Shown here piece by piece: positions 18,200-25,447 of a stretch of 64,000 bases of DNA (its first letter is position 1; each line of letters begins with the position of its first letter). The notes below the pieces were generated by a model. The model made no database searches. It was not told where the DNA came from and was given only the letters and a program-made list of their open reading frames with translations. The DNA is taken from positions 2,542,001 to 2,606,000 of the forward strand of contig OZ246975.1 of the NCBI GenBank assembly GCA_965232485.1, in the 5' to 3' direction. The stretch comes from VXPQ01 sp965232485. Lineage in GTDB: Bacteria; Bacteroidota; Rhodothermia; Rhodothermales; VXPQ01. The translations under genes and the position numbers were made by a program.

Positions 18200-20881
18200 A
18201 TGACCAGACGCTTCGTTTCTTGTCTTTTCCCGCTTTTCTGTTGTACCCTGCTGGCGATTGCAGATCCGGCGTTTGCGCAATCCCTGGGCGCGCTCGAAAC
18301 CATGCAACCGCCCGTTGCCGGACAAGACGCCCGATGGTCGGCGGACGACGACATGCAGGTCATTCATGTGACGGATCGGCTGGCTCGCATGCCGGAGGCG
18401 ATCGCTGCCTTGCAAGCGTATCATGAAGCGAAAGCGTTGGGTTTGTTGCCCGCCCCGAAGGCGGCGATAGCGCACGACATCGGCGACGAAAAAGAATTCA
18501 ATGTGATTACGGATATTGTGATGAATCCCCATTGGGAAGCGCGCACCTTCACTCTGGTGGCCGAAAACGATCTCGCCAATATGTGGATTGCGAACGATCA
18601 GTTGGGCGTCGCCACGGACGAGCAACTTGCGGCGATAGAGACCTATGTGCTTTCCGAAACCCCCGAGGGGTCCTGGCGTCCGGAACAGGGCATCATAGCG
18701 AACAGCAACGAAATATTCGGCGATCCGCCGGTTGAGACCGCTTCCGACGCCGACGGCAAGGTCGATGTACTGTTCTTCGATATTGAGGAAGGCGACGATG
18801 AGGGGTGCTGCGTACTGGGTTTCGTTACGGCGCAGGACCTTGACCCCGATCCGTCTGCCGGCGAGGCGAATATGGCCAATATTCTTTATATCGATCTGCC
18901 CCAGGGAATACGGATGGGCGACGCCCTTCAGATGGCAGGCACCCTTGCGCACGAGTACCAGCACCTCATTCATAATGCCTATCAGCATGTTGACTTCAAT
19001 GGCCCCTGTTCCACGTGCGAACTGACCTTCGTCAACGAGGGCTTGTCGGAATGGTCGGAATTGCTGCACGGATTTCCTCCACGCACCATTCGGTATCTGA
19101 TCGATCCGGAAGAACATGGCGTCCGGTTGCTTGCCTGGCGGAGAACGGCGTTTGACAAAACTATAAATGATTACCAGCGATCCGGGCTTTTTACGACCTA
19201 CATTGCTGACCGCATCGGGGCGAAAGCCACCGGATCCATCGTACAAGCAAAATGCCCCGCGGGCGCCAGTTTTTGCGCGATCGGATCGTGGCTCAACGGC
19301 GCCTCCGCATACGATCTGGTGCTGGGCGAGCACGGTTTTAAGACGGCGGATATCGTGGCGAATTTTCACGCAGCGAATTTTATCAATGACGCCGGCGCAG
19401 GCGCGCAGTATGCCTACCAGTCCCCCTTTCGCGAAGAGCTGAATGTGATCCCCACCTTGTTCGTGGATACCCAGGCGGACCCTGCTCCCTCCGAAGCGAC
19501 GTTGAACGTGTCGGGCGGCGCCGTCCAGTATTTGACTTGGGGGGATGTGGTGGACCTTTCGCTGGCGATCAAGGATATTGGGGGTACAGGCGACGGAGGG
19601 CCGGGCGACGGAGGGCCAGGCGAAGGAGGACCGGGCGAAGGAGGGCCGGGCGAAGCGCGGATCGCCTCCGTTGCGGGCGCAAGCAACCGGGCCAATCTGT
19701 CGTTGCGATTGTTTACCGAAACGGAAGCGGGCGCAACGCAGCTTGTGGACCTGCCCGCCGATACGGAAGCCCACGCCGTGCCGGGAGAATATGAACGCGT
19801 TACGCTGATTGTCGTGAATACGCTGCTGTCTGAGAGCGACAATGCCCCGCCTGTCAAACTGGATATTACCGGGAGCTGGGGGGGCGAGATATTCGACGTG
19901 ACTACCGTGGCGTACGAAACCGCCAAAAACGAAGACAGAATATATCTTGGCGGGTCTGAAGAGGATATCATGGCCCAGGCGTACCCGGTGCCTGGCGGGG
20001 CGCAGTTGACGACGGTTTTTGTGGCGCCGGTGTACGATAATCAGTATAGCAATGGAACGGCGCCTGCCGGGGCGCCCCGGGATTTCACGCTGAAGGTATG
20101 GGATGTGCAATGGCGCGATGTACCCTACGAATTCGACGATTCGACGGATCCGCCCACCCCTTTGCTCAGTTGGCGACTTCCCTTTCCGGGGGACGAACTC
20201 TATAGCCAGGATGTGGACGAGTCGCCCGCCGCGTCGCATATATCCTTCGCCTCCGATACGTATTCGTTCCTGAAGGTCAATCTTCCGGTGGACGAGCCGG
20301 CGCTCGCCACGCTTCCGGATTCGGTTTTCATTGGCTTGGTCAACAAGGGGACGGATAATAATTATCTTTCCCCGACGACGGCCCGAAGCATTTTGGGGGC
20401 TCGGGATACGCTGGCCTACTGGTATGGCACCATCGGAGATAATACGGGCTGGCGCCCCATGGCGACCCTGCGGTTGTGTCGGAAGCAGGGCGGCGATTGC
20501 GATCCGGCCGATGACGAGGACGGATGGTTGTCGCTGGCAGGCCAGGTGTTCCCCATTCGCGCCCGGTTTCGCGCTTCGCTGGGCGTTACGTCCGCGGAAG
20601 ACCCGCTGGAACTTCCCTCTCGCGTGACGTTGGCGCAGAACTATCCGAATCCGTTCAATCCGACCACCTCGATTTCCTGGACGCAACCGACTTCCGCCTC
20701 GGTGCGACTATCCGTGTACAACCTGTTGGGGCAGAGGGTGGCCATGCCGGTGGACGGCCTGCGCCCGGCAGGCGAACATGAAGTACGCCTGGACGCTTCC
20801 GGGTGGGCCAGCGGCGTGTATGTCTATGTGCTTGAAACGGGGGCGCATATAGCCACCCGACGCATGGCGCTCATAAAATAG
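18200..20881 (+). CDS. Secreted zinc metallopeptidase-like protein with type IX secretion sorting domain
   Basis: 893 aa. Signal peptide 1-26 (MTRRFVSCLFPLFCCTLLAI...FA). A zinc site is visible as His251-Glu252-x2-His255 (HEYQHLIHNAY) with Glu280 in NEGLSEWSE as probable third ligand, the gluzincin arrangement. A Cys pair (CSTC) lies between them. A Gly/Pro/Asp/Glu linker of GGPGDGG/GGPGEGG repeats spans about residues 463-486. The last ~85 residues (LAQNYPNPFNPTTSISWTQP...RLSVYNLLGQRV...YVYVLETG) are a typical type A C-terminal sorting domain, directing export through the type IX system and surface attachment. The SprA homologue of that system is encoded 5 kb downstream. The substrate is unknown and the proteolytic role is inferred from the HExxH...E site. 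Confidence 0.88.
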   Translation: MTRRFVSCLFPLFCCTLLAIADPAFAQSLGALETMQPPVAGQDARWSADDDMQVIHVTDRLARMPEAIAALQAYHEAKALGLLPAPKAAIAHDIGDEKEFNVITDIVMNPHWEARTFTLVAENDLANMWIANDQLGVATDEQLAAIETYVLSETPEGSWRPEQGIIANSNEIFGDPPVETASDADGKVDVLFFDIEEGDDEGCCVLGFVTAQDLDPDPSAGEANMANILYIDLPQGIRMGDALQMAGTLAHEYQHLIHNAYQHVDFNGPCSTCELTFVNEGLSEWSELLHGFPPRTIRYLIDPEEHGVRLLAWRRTAFDKTINDYQRSGLFTTYIADRIGAKATGSIVQAKCPAGASFCAIGSWLNGASAYDLVLGEHGFKTADIVANFHAANFINDAGAGAQYAYQSPFREELNVIPTLFVDTQADPAPSEATLNVSGGAVQYLTWGDVVDLSLAIKDIGGTGDGGPGDGGPGEGGPGEGGPGEARIASVAGASNRANLSLRLFTETEAGATQLVDLPADTEAHAVPGEYERVTLIVVNTLLSESDNAPPVKLDITGSWGGEIFDVTTVAYETAKNEDRIYLGGSEEDIMAQAYPVPGGAQLTTVFVAPVYDNQYSNGTAPAGAPRDFTLKVWDVQWRDVPYEFDDSTDPPTPLLSWRLPFPGDELYSQDVDESPAASHISFASDTYSFLKVNLPVDEPALATLPDSVFIGLVNKGTDNNYLSPTTARSILGARDTLAYWYGTIGDNTGWRPMATLRLCRKQGGDCDPADDEDGWLSLAGQVFPIRARFRASLGVTSAEDPLELPSRVTLAQNYPNPFNPTTSISWTQPTSASVRLSVYNLLGQRVAMPVDGLRPAGEHEVRLDASGWASGVYVYVLETGAHIATRRMALIK

Positions 20882-21020
20882 GGAAAGCGCAGCGGATACG
20901 CGCGTCGCTCGGCAAGCAAGGCGGGGCCTTGATTCAGGCGGGTAGCGCGCAGTGCGTTGCCGGCGCGGCGGTTACGGGTATGGCGCCGCTTGCCGGGGCG
21001 TCCGCCTCGGCCCCCCCCCC

Positions 21021-21410
21021 TTATTCGTTTTCGTCCCGGTTGTTGTACTTGTGGCGTTCGTTGGATCGGGTTTCGTCGATAACTCGCTCGAACAGCCTCC
21101 GTACGGCGTCGTCGGACAGGGGGCCCTCGTTTCCGGCGATCACATTGCGAATGACCTCGGTTTCCCGTTCCGGGATATAGACCGGCCACCCCATTTGTTT
21201 CTTTATTGCGCCGATGACATTGGCGCATTCCACCCGCTCGTTCATCAAAAGCAGCATGATGCGGTCGAGAATATCTATGCGTCGCCGCCAGGGCGTCATG
21301 TCGCTTTCGGACGGATGCGCCGGAGTGGCGGGAGCTTCCTCGGCAAGATGATCCATCAGGTCCTGCATGGCTTGCAGCAGGTTTTCCGGCGGCTTCGATC
21401 CAGAGGGCAT
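21021..21410 (-). CDS. Chorismate mutase, AroQ class (monofunctional)
   Basis: 129 aa. The C-terminal ~85 residues carry the AroQ helical pattern: WRRRIDILDRIMLLLMNERVECANVIGAIKK (Arg, Asp and Lys positions that contact the transition state), PVYIPERETEVIRNVIAGNEGPLSDDAVRRLFERVIDETRSNE. Converts chorismate to prephenate for Phe and Tyr synthesis. An N-terminal ~35-residue extension is low-complexity. No prephenate dehydratase or DAHP synthase is fused. It lies 57 bp after tsaD on the same strand. The stop codon is followed directly by a run of ten G on the coding strand (21011-21020). Confidence 0.88.
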   Translation of the reverse strand: MPSGSKPPENLLQAMQDLMDHLAEEAPATPAHPSESDMTPWRRRIDILDRIMLLLMNERVECANVIGAIKKQMGWPVYIPERETEVIRNVIAGNEGPLSDDAVRRLFERVIDETRSNERHKYNNRDENE

Positions 21411-21467
21411 GGAACGTACTTCGGTTGGGAGAAATGCTGGGAGGGGTTGGGCTTGCGCGATCCTGCG

Positions 21468-22505
21468 TTACGGAAACGTTGCAAGGGGAAGGTTCGGTTC
21501 CATGACCGGGTTGTCCGAGATATCCGTTCGCCCGGAGGCAAGCCGGATATGTGCGGCAAAGGCGATCATGGCGGCATTGTCTATGCAATATGCAGGCGGG
21601 GGCATGCGCATGCGTACGTCGCATGTTTCGCCCAGCGTTTCTGCGCGTTGCCTCAGGCGGGCGTTGGCGGAAACACCCCCGACAATATGTACCTCGCGTA
21701 CGCCGGTTTCCTCGATAGCCCGGCGAAGGGCGTCGATCAGCATATCCACGGCGGCTTCCTGGAACGCGGCGCATACGTCGGGCAACCGGCGCTGCATGAG
21801 CGCCGCCCGCTTTTTTTCGCCCAATCCGTTCAGATAGTAGAGCACGGAGGTTTTGAGTCCGCTGAACGAAAAATCGTATCCGGCGAGGCGGGCGCGGGGA
21901 AATCGATGAAAATTCGGATCTCCCTGCGCCGCAAGGCGGTCGATGGCGGGACCGCCCGGGTAACCGAGATCGAGGAGCCGGGCGACCTTGTCGAAGGCTT
22001 CTCCCGCGGCGTCGTCGCGGGTTGCTCCGAGGGTGCGAAGCGCGAATCCCTTTTCCACGAGCGTCAGTTGCGTGTGCCCGCCGGATACGATCAGGCATAG
22101 CCAGGGGCATTTCGGCAATTCCCGGCCGATGGATGCAGAGAAGATGTGTCCTTCGAGATGATTGACTCCCACGACGGGTATGCCCAGCCCGAACGCGTAC
22201 GCCCGGGCAAAGCCGAGTCCGACGAGCAACGATCCGGCCAGGCCCGGTCCGCGGGTTACCGCCGCGGCGGTGAGATCGGAAGGCGCCACATCGGCCTTGC
22301 GGAGGGCTGCGCGCACCACCGGAACGATGCGGCGCTGGTGGGCGCGCGAGGCAAGTTCAGGGACGACCCCTCCGAATCGGGCATGCACCTGCTGCGAGGC
22401 CGTCTCGCTGGATAGCGCCTTGCCGTTGGCTATCACGGCGGCGGCGGTATCGTCGCAGGAACTCTCGATACCCAGTATGATGGAATCGTTTGACAAAGGG
22501 GGCAA
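21468..22505 (-). CDS. tsaD: tRNA N6-adenosine threonylcarbamoyltransferase
   Basis: 345 aa. Kae1/TsaD signatures: ILGIESSCDDTAAAVI at the N-terminus, VVPELASRAHQRRIVP, TRGPGLAGSLLVGLGFARA, and the metal-binding NHLEGHIFSA; then CLIVSGGHTQL, GEAFDKVARLLDLGYPGG and VVGGVSANARLR-like VGGVSANARLRQ. It transfers the threonylcarbamoyl group to A37 of ANN-decoding tRNAs together with TsaB and TsaE. No ATG is available near the domain start; TTG at 22505 (MPPLSNDSIIL) is the best start. First gene of a pair with chorismate mutase. Confidence 0.96.
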   Translation of the reverse strand: MPPLSNDSIILGIESSCDDTAAAVIANGKALSSETASQQVHARFGGVVPELASRAHQRRIVPVVRAALRKADVAPSDLTAAAVTRGPGLAGSLLVGLGFARAYAFGLGIPVVGVNHLEGHIFSASIGRELPKCPWLCLIVSGGHTQLTLVEKGFALRTLGATRDDAAGEAFDKVARLLDLGYPGGPAIDRLAAQGDPNFHRFPRARLAGYDFSFSGLKTSVLYYLNGLGEKKRAALMQRRLPDVCAAFQEAAVDMLIDALRRAIEETGVREVHIVGGVSANARLRQRAETLGETCDVRMRMPPPAYCIDNAAMIAFAAHIRLASGRTDISDNPVMEPNLPLATFP

Positions 22506-22566
22506 TAGTTGCGTGGGCGCGGCGTTAAGGATGCGTATATTCCGTGTGCGGGAATGTCGATTCGGC

Positions 22567-22595
22567 TTGACAAACAGTTCCGCAAAGTCTATTAT
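22567..22595 (+). promoter_or_regulatory. Consensus-like promoter TTGACA-17-TATTAT
   Basis: TTGACA at 22567-22572, 17 bp, TATTAT at 22590-22595. It lies between tsaD and the exported Gly/Tyr-rich protein and points at the latter, whose start is 95 bp downstream. Identical boxes occur upstream of dnaX. Confidence 0.7.
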
Positions 22596-22690
22596 AGGAA
22601 TATAATGGGGGTTTCCGTATTATGCCTTCCCGGTATTTCCCTCGTATTTGCCAAGCGGCGCCCGATTCCGCGCCCCAAACCGTATTCCTT

Positions 22691-23278
22691 ATGATGCGAA
22701 ACAGGCTGTTCCTTCTCTGGCTGGTCGTGTTTTTTGGCGTAGCTGCGCCTGCGCAGGCCCAGCACCGGCAAGATGTGCGCAATCAGCAAGTGCAGTCCCG
22801 CCTCTACGATGCTTCGTCCGGCGCGACGTTTTCGTTGAACCGGCTTTTTAGCCCGCAGCATTTTCAGATGGGGCATTCGTATGAAATGTCCTTCGGTTCG
22901 TTTGGCGGGACGAGCGCTTCGCTCGGCATGTACACGAACACCATGCGCTTCCAGTTCAATAGCAAGCTGGCGGGTCGGGTGGATCTGGCGTATGCCTTTT
23001 CGCCCTTTGGAGGCGCGAATACACTGGGCGCTTCGGAGGGGATGCAAGGCCGGTTCCTGCTGCGCAATGCGGAGATTGCATATCGTCCTTCCGAAAAGGT
23101 GCAGTTGCATTTTTCCGTACGGCAAAGCCCGTATGGAGGGTACATGAATCCGTACGGGTACGGCGGGTACGGCGGGTACGTCCCTGCCTTCGGGTACCGG
23201 CCGTATTACGGCGGAAGCATGATGCATATGCGCATGAGGCCTGCCGACGATCTTTTCTGGAACGATACGCTTCGGTAG
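22691..23278 (+). CDS. Exported Gly/Tyr-rich protein of unknown function
   Basis: 195 aa from ATG 22691 (MMRNRLFLLWLVVFFGVAAPAQAQHRQDVR). Signal peptide with cleavage after AQAQ. The mature part has barrel-like strands (FSLNRLFSPQHFQMGHSYEMSFGSFGGTSASLGMYTNTMRFQFNSKLAGRVDLAYAFSP) and ends in YGGYMNPYGYGGYGGYVPAFGYRPYYGG, a Gly-Tyr repeat, then MMHMRMRP. I recognise no named family. It has its own strong promoter and probably heads a unit with the LytR_C gene (36 bp downstream). Cell-envelope location is inferred. Confidence 0.75.
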   Translation: MMRNRLFLLWLVVFFGVAAPAQAQHRQDVRNQQVQSRLYDASSGATFSLNRLFSPQHFQMGHSYEMSFGSFGGTSASLGMYTNTMRFQFNSKLAGRVDLAYAFSPFGGANTLGASEGMQGRFLLRNAEIAYRPSEKVQLHFSVRQSPYGGYMNPYGYGGYGGYVPAFGYRPYYGGSMMHMRMRPADDLFWNDTLR

Positions 23279-23314
23279 GCAAGGCTTTGCGTCCTCGAAT
23301 CCTCCTTGCCGATT

Positions 23315-23737
23315 ATGGCTCGCTGGAAGCATCGTTTCATGGGGGCGGCCATCGCAGCGCTGGGTTTCTTTGCTTTTGTGCTTGTCTACGGTTTCGTGAC
23401 GCGCGTGGCCACGCTGCCTGATCGGCAAGACGAAATCCCCCGGGACGTCATACAGGTCGAGGTCCGCAACGGATGCGGCGTCGACGGTCTGGCGGGCGCC
23501 ATGGCGGTATTTCTGCGCGAACGGGGCTATGACGTAGTGGAGACGGGGGATTACGAATCGTTTGGCGTGGCCCGGTCCATCGTGATCGACCGGGTCGGGG
23601 ATATGGAAACGGCGCGCAAGGTGGCCGAGGCATTGGGCGTCCAACAGATTGAACAGGATATTCGCCCGGAGTATTTTCTGGATGCTTCGGTGGTGATTGG
23701 CCTGGATTACGAAACGTTGCATCCTTTCGGGAAATGA
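23315..23737 (+). CDS. Membrane-anchored LytR C-terminal-domain protein
   Basis: 140 aa from ATG 23315 (MARWKHRFMGAAIAALGFF); TTG 23306 in frame is possible. One N-terminal membrane segment (AAIAALGFFAFVLVYGFVT) and then a periplasmic LytR_C domain: VIQVEVRNGCGVDGLAGAMAVFLRERGYDVVETGDYESFGVARSIVIDRVGDMETARKVAEALG. Such proteins sit at the periplasmic face and are linked by family to envelope assembly; this one lacks the LCP catalytic domain. Its stop overlaps the rsfS start (ATGA), so the two are translationally coupled, an arrangement common in this phylum. Confidence 0.85.
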   Translation: MARWKHRFMGAAIAALGFFAFVLVYGFVTRVATLPDRQDEIPRDVIQVEVRNGCGVDGLAGAMAVFLRERGYDVVETGDYESFGVARSIVIDRVGDMETARKVAEALGVQQIEQDIRPEYFLDASVVIGLDYETLHPFGK

Positions 23738-24144
23738 AAAAAGAGTTGGACGCTTCGCCTGCGCTGGTGGCGCATGTCGTCGAGGCTATGCTGGACAAGA
23801 AGGCCCGGGACGTCACCGTAATGGATATGCGGGAAGTCGCCGGTTTCGTCGATTATTTTGTGATAGGCACCGGCGATTCAGAACTGCAAATCAAAGCGGT
23901 CGCCGAGGAAATCAGGGAGCGCGTGCGTACGCAATGCGACGAGAAACCGTGGCATATGGAAGGCGCCGATGCGTGGCAATGGCTGCTGCTGGATTATGTA
24001 GATGTGGTGGCGCATGTATTCAGTCCGGACAAGCGTGCGTTTTACGGCCTGGAAAGGCTGTGGGGCGACGCCCCGACCCAACGGGTGGACTCGGCCGGAT
24101 TGTTGCAAGAAAACGACCCGCGCATGTCGGGAGCCGCAGGATAA
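23734..24144 (+). CDS. rsfS: Ribosomal silencing factor RsfS
   Basis: 136 aa. Iojap/YbeB family: VVEAMLDKKARDVTVMDMREVAGFVDYFVIGTGDSELQIKAVAEEIRERV and KPWHMEGADAWQWLLLDYVDVVAHVFSPDKRAFYGLERLWGDAP. It binds uL14 on the 50S subunit and blocks subunit joining under starvation. The start ATG at 23734 overlaps the stop of the LytR_C gene by one base. Convergent with the next gene. Confidence 0.96.
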   Translation: MKKELDASPALVAHVVEAMLDKKARDVTVMDMREVAGFVDYFVIGTGDSELQIKAVAEEIRERVRTQCDEKPWHMEGADAWQWLLLDYVDVVAHVFSPDKRAFYGLERLWGDAPTQRVDSAGLLQENDPRMSGAAG

Positions 24145-24189
24145 GTCGGCCGAAGAGATTTTCCCGAAAGCGAACCCGGGCTTGCGGCC

Positions 24190-24555
24190 TCAGGCGATTT
24201 CGTCCTCTTCGAAGAGGATCGTGAGACTGGGCAGGAGGTTGTGCCGCTTCGCCAGTTTGAGCAGGGCGCCTGCAATTTCCTCTGGCGACTGGAAGGAAGC
24301 ATTCTCCTTGCTGTCCGCCGCCAGTTCGTAGCCAATAGCCTCGTCGCCTTCTCCGTCTCGCTCCCAGGCGGTGGCCTCCTCGATCGCAAATGCGCCGTCC
24401 TCGGGCATGAACGAAGCGATGAAGCGCTCCCGTTTTTTGCGGGGATCGATCAGGCTGAGGCAACCGATGGCGCCGTATTCGTCGTCGTAGAAAAGGGTTT
24501 CCGCAATCAGTATGCGGGTGAATTGTTCAAGATCGAGGGATTTGCTTGCAGCCAT
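24190..24555 (-). CDS. Conserved hypothetical protein, 121 aa
   Basis: Acidic, cytoplasmic, no signal or membrane segment: LDLEQFTRILIAETLFYDDEYGAIGCLSLIDPRKKRERFIASFMPEDGAFAIEEATAWERDGEGDEAIGYELAADSKEN, ending LPSLTILFEEDEIA. Alternating charge and a predicted alpha/beta pattern suggest a small folded domain. I do not recognise a family. It starts 93 bp before the lipB stop on the same strand, so cotranscription is possible. Confidence 0.65.
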   Translation of the reverse strand: MAASKSLDLEQFTRILIAETLFYDDEYGAIGCLSLIDPRKKRERFIASFMPEDGAFAIEEATAWERDGEGDEAIGYELAADSKENASFQSPEEIAGALLKLAKRHNLLPSLTILFEEDEIA

Positions 24556-24647
24556 CGTTTCGGGAGTATGCGCGTGGTGGTTTTTTCAAAACGTAGCGCG
24601 GGGTACCCGGATCGCGTAAAGAGGATCCCATGGCGCGCTGCGGAAGG

Positions 24648-25385
24648 TTACTCATCAAGAAAATCGGCGAGAAATTCGTTGGCGGCGATACCACTGACAT
24701 GGCGGGCCGGCGCTTCGAACAGGTTCGTAAAGTGATGGACGATTTTTTCCTTTGCGTCCTGCAGGGCGATCGGGCCTCCCGTTTCTTTTTCAAGGGATGT
24801 TACGTTGGCGTCTGCAATGCCGCAGGGGACGATGTGCGAAAACCAGTTCAGGTCGGGGTTGACATTGAGCGCAAACCCGTGCATGGTTACCCACCGACTG
24901 CACCGTATGCCCATGGCGCATATCTTGCGGGCTGCTTCGCGCCCGGGGATTGTGGAGGAATCTGCGTCGATCCAGACGCCGGTGCGCCCTGCAATGCGTT
25001 CGCTTTGTACGCCGTACGATGCGCAAACGTTCATGATCGTTTGTTCGATCAGGCGCAAGTACCGGTGTATGTCGGCCGTGAACCGGTCCAGGTCCAGAAT
25101 CGGGTAGCCTACGATTTGTCCCGGCCCATGCCAGGTAATGTCTCCGCCGCGGTCGATTTCAATGAATTCGGCGCCGCGCTGTCGGAGCAGGTCCTCGGAG
25201 ACAAGCAGGTTTTGCCGATTCCCGCTTTTCCCGATCGTGTAGACGGGCGGGTGTTCGACGAACAGAAATACGTGCGGGAGGATTTCCGGGGGCGTACGCC
25301 GCTTCGCCGCAATGAGTCGTTGCTGGATACGCTGCTGCAACGCCCAAGCTGGTCGGTAATCCAGCTGCCCGACGTCGCAGACCAT
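24648..25385 (-). CDS. lipB: Octanoyl-[acyl-carrier-protein]:protein N-octanoyltransferase
   Basis: 245 aa from ATG 25385 (MVCDVGQLDYRPAWALQQ), chosen because the family begins there; an ATG at 25442 adds 19 residues of no similarity. Motifs: FVEHPPVYTIGKSG, the substrate pocket RGGDITWHGPGQIVGYPILDL, GRTGVWI, the catalytic Lys in ARKICAMGIRCSRWVTMHGFALNVN and the catalytic Cys in IVPCGI. It transfers octanoate from ACP to lipoyl domains. It starts 62 bp after the sprA stop. A slightly long spacer sits between TIGKSG and the active site, within family range. Confidence 0.95.
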   Translation of the reverse strand: MVCDVGQLDYRPAWALQQRIQQRLIAAKRRTPPEILPHVFLFVEHPPVYTIGKSGNRQNLLVSEDLLRQRGAEFIEIDRGGDITWHGPGQIVGYPILDLDRFTADIHRYLRLIEQTIMNVCASYGVQSERIAGRTGVWIDADSSTIPGREAARKICAMGIRCSRWVTMHGFALNVNPDLNWFSHIVPCGIADANVTSLEKETGGPIALQDAKEKIVHHFTNLFEAPARHVSGIAANEFLADFLDE

Positions 25386-25447
25386 AACGAATCTGGATGC
25401 GCTCACGTTATAGGGCCCTCCATGCTTTCCACTGGGTTGCATTCGGG

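Noticed and set aside
19008..19024. parS-like TGTTCCACGTG near parAB
   Set aside because: The right arm has an extra base (CGAAC), it lies inside the metallopeptidase gene and codes for conserved Cys residues; most likely chance.
22524..22545. Additional copy of the dispersed repeat (GTTAAGGATGCGTATATTCC)
   Set aside because: Only the first ten bases match and the rest diverges at once; likewise the fragments at 47303 and 49832.
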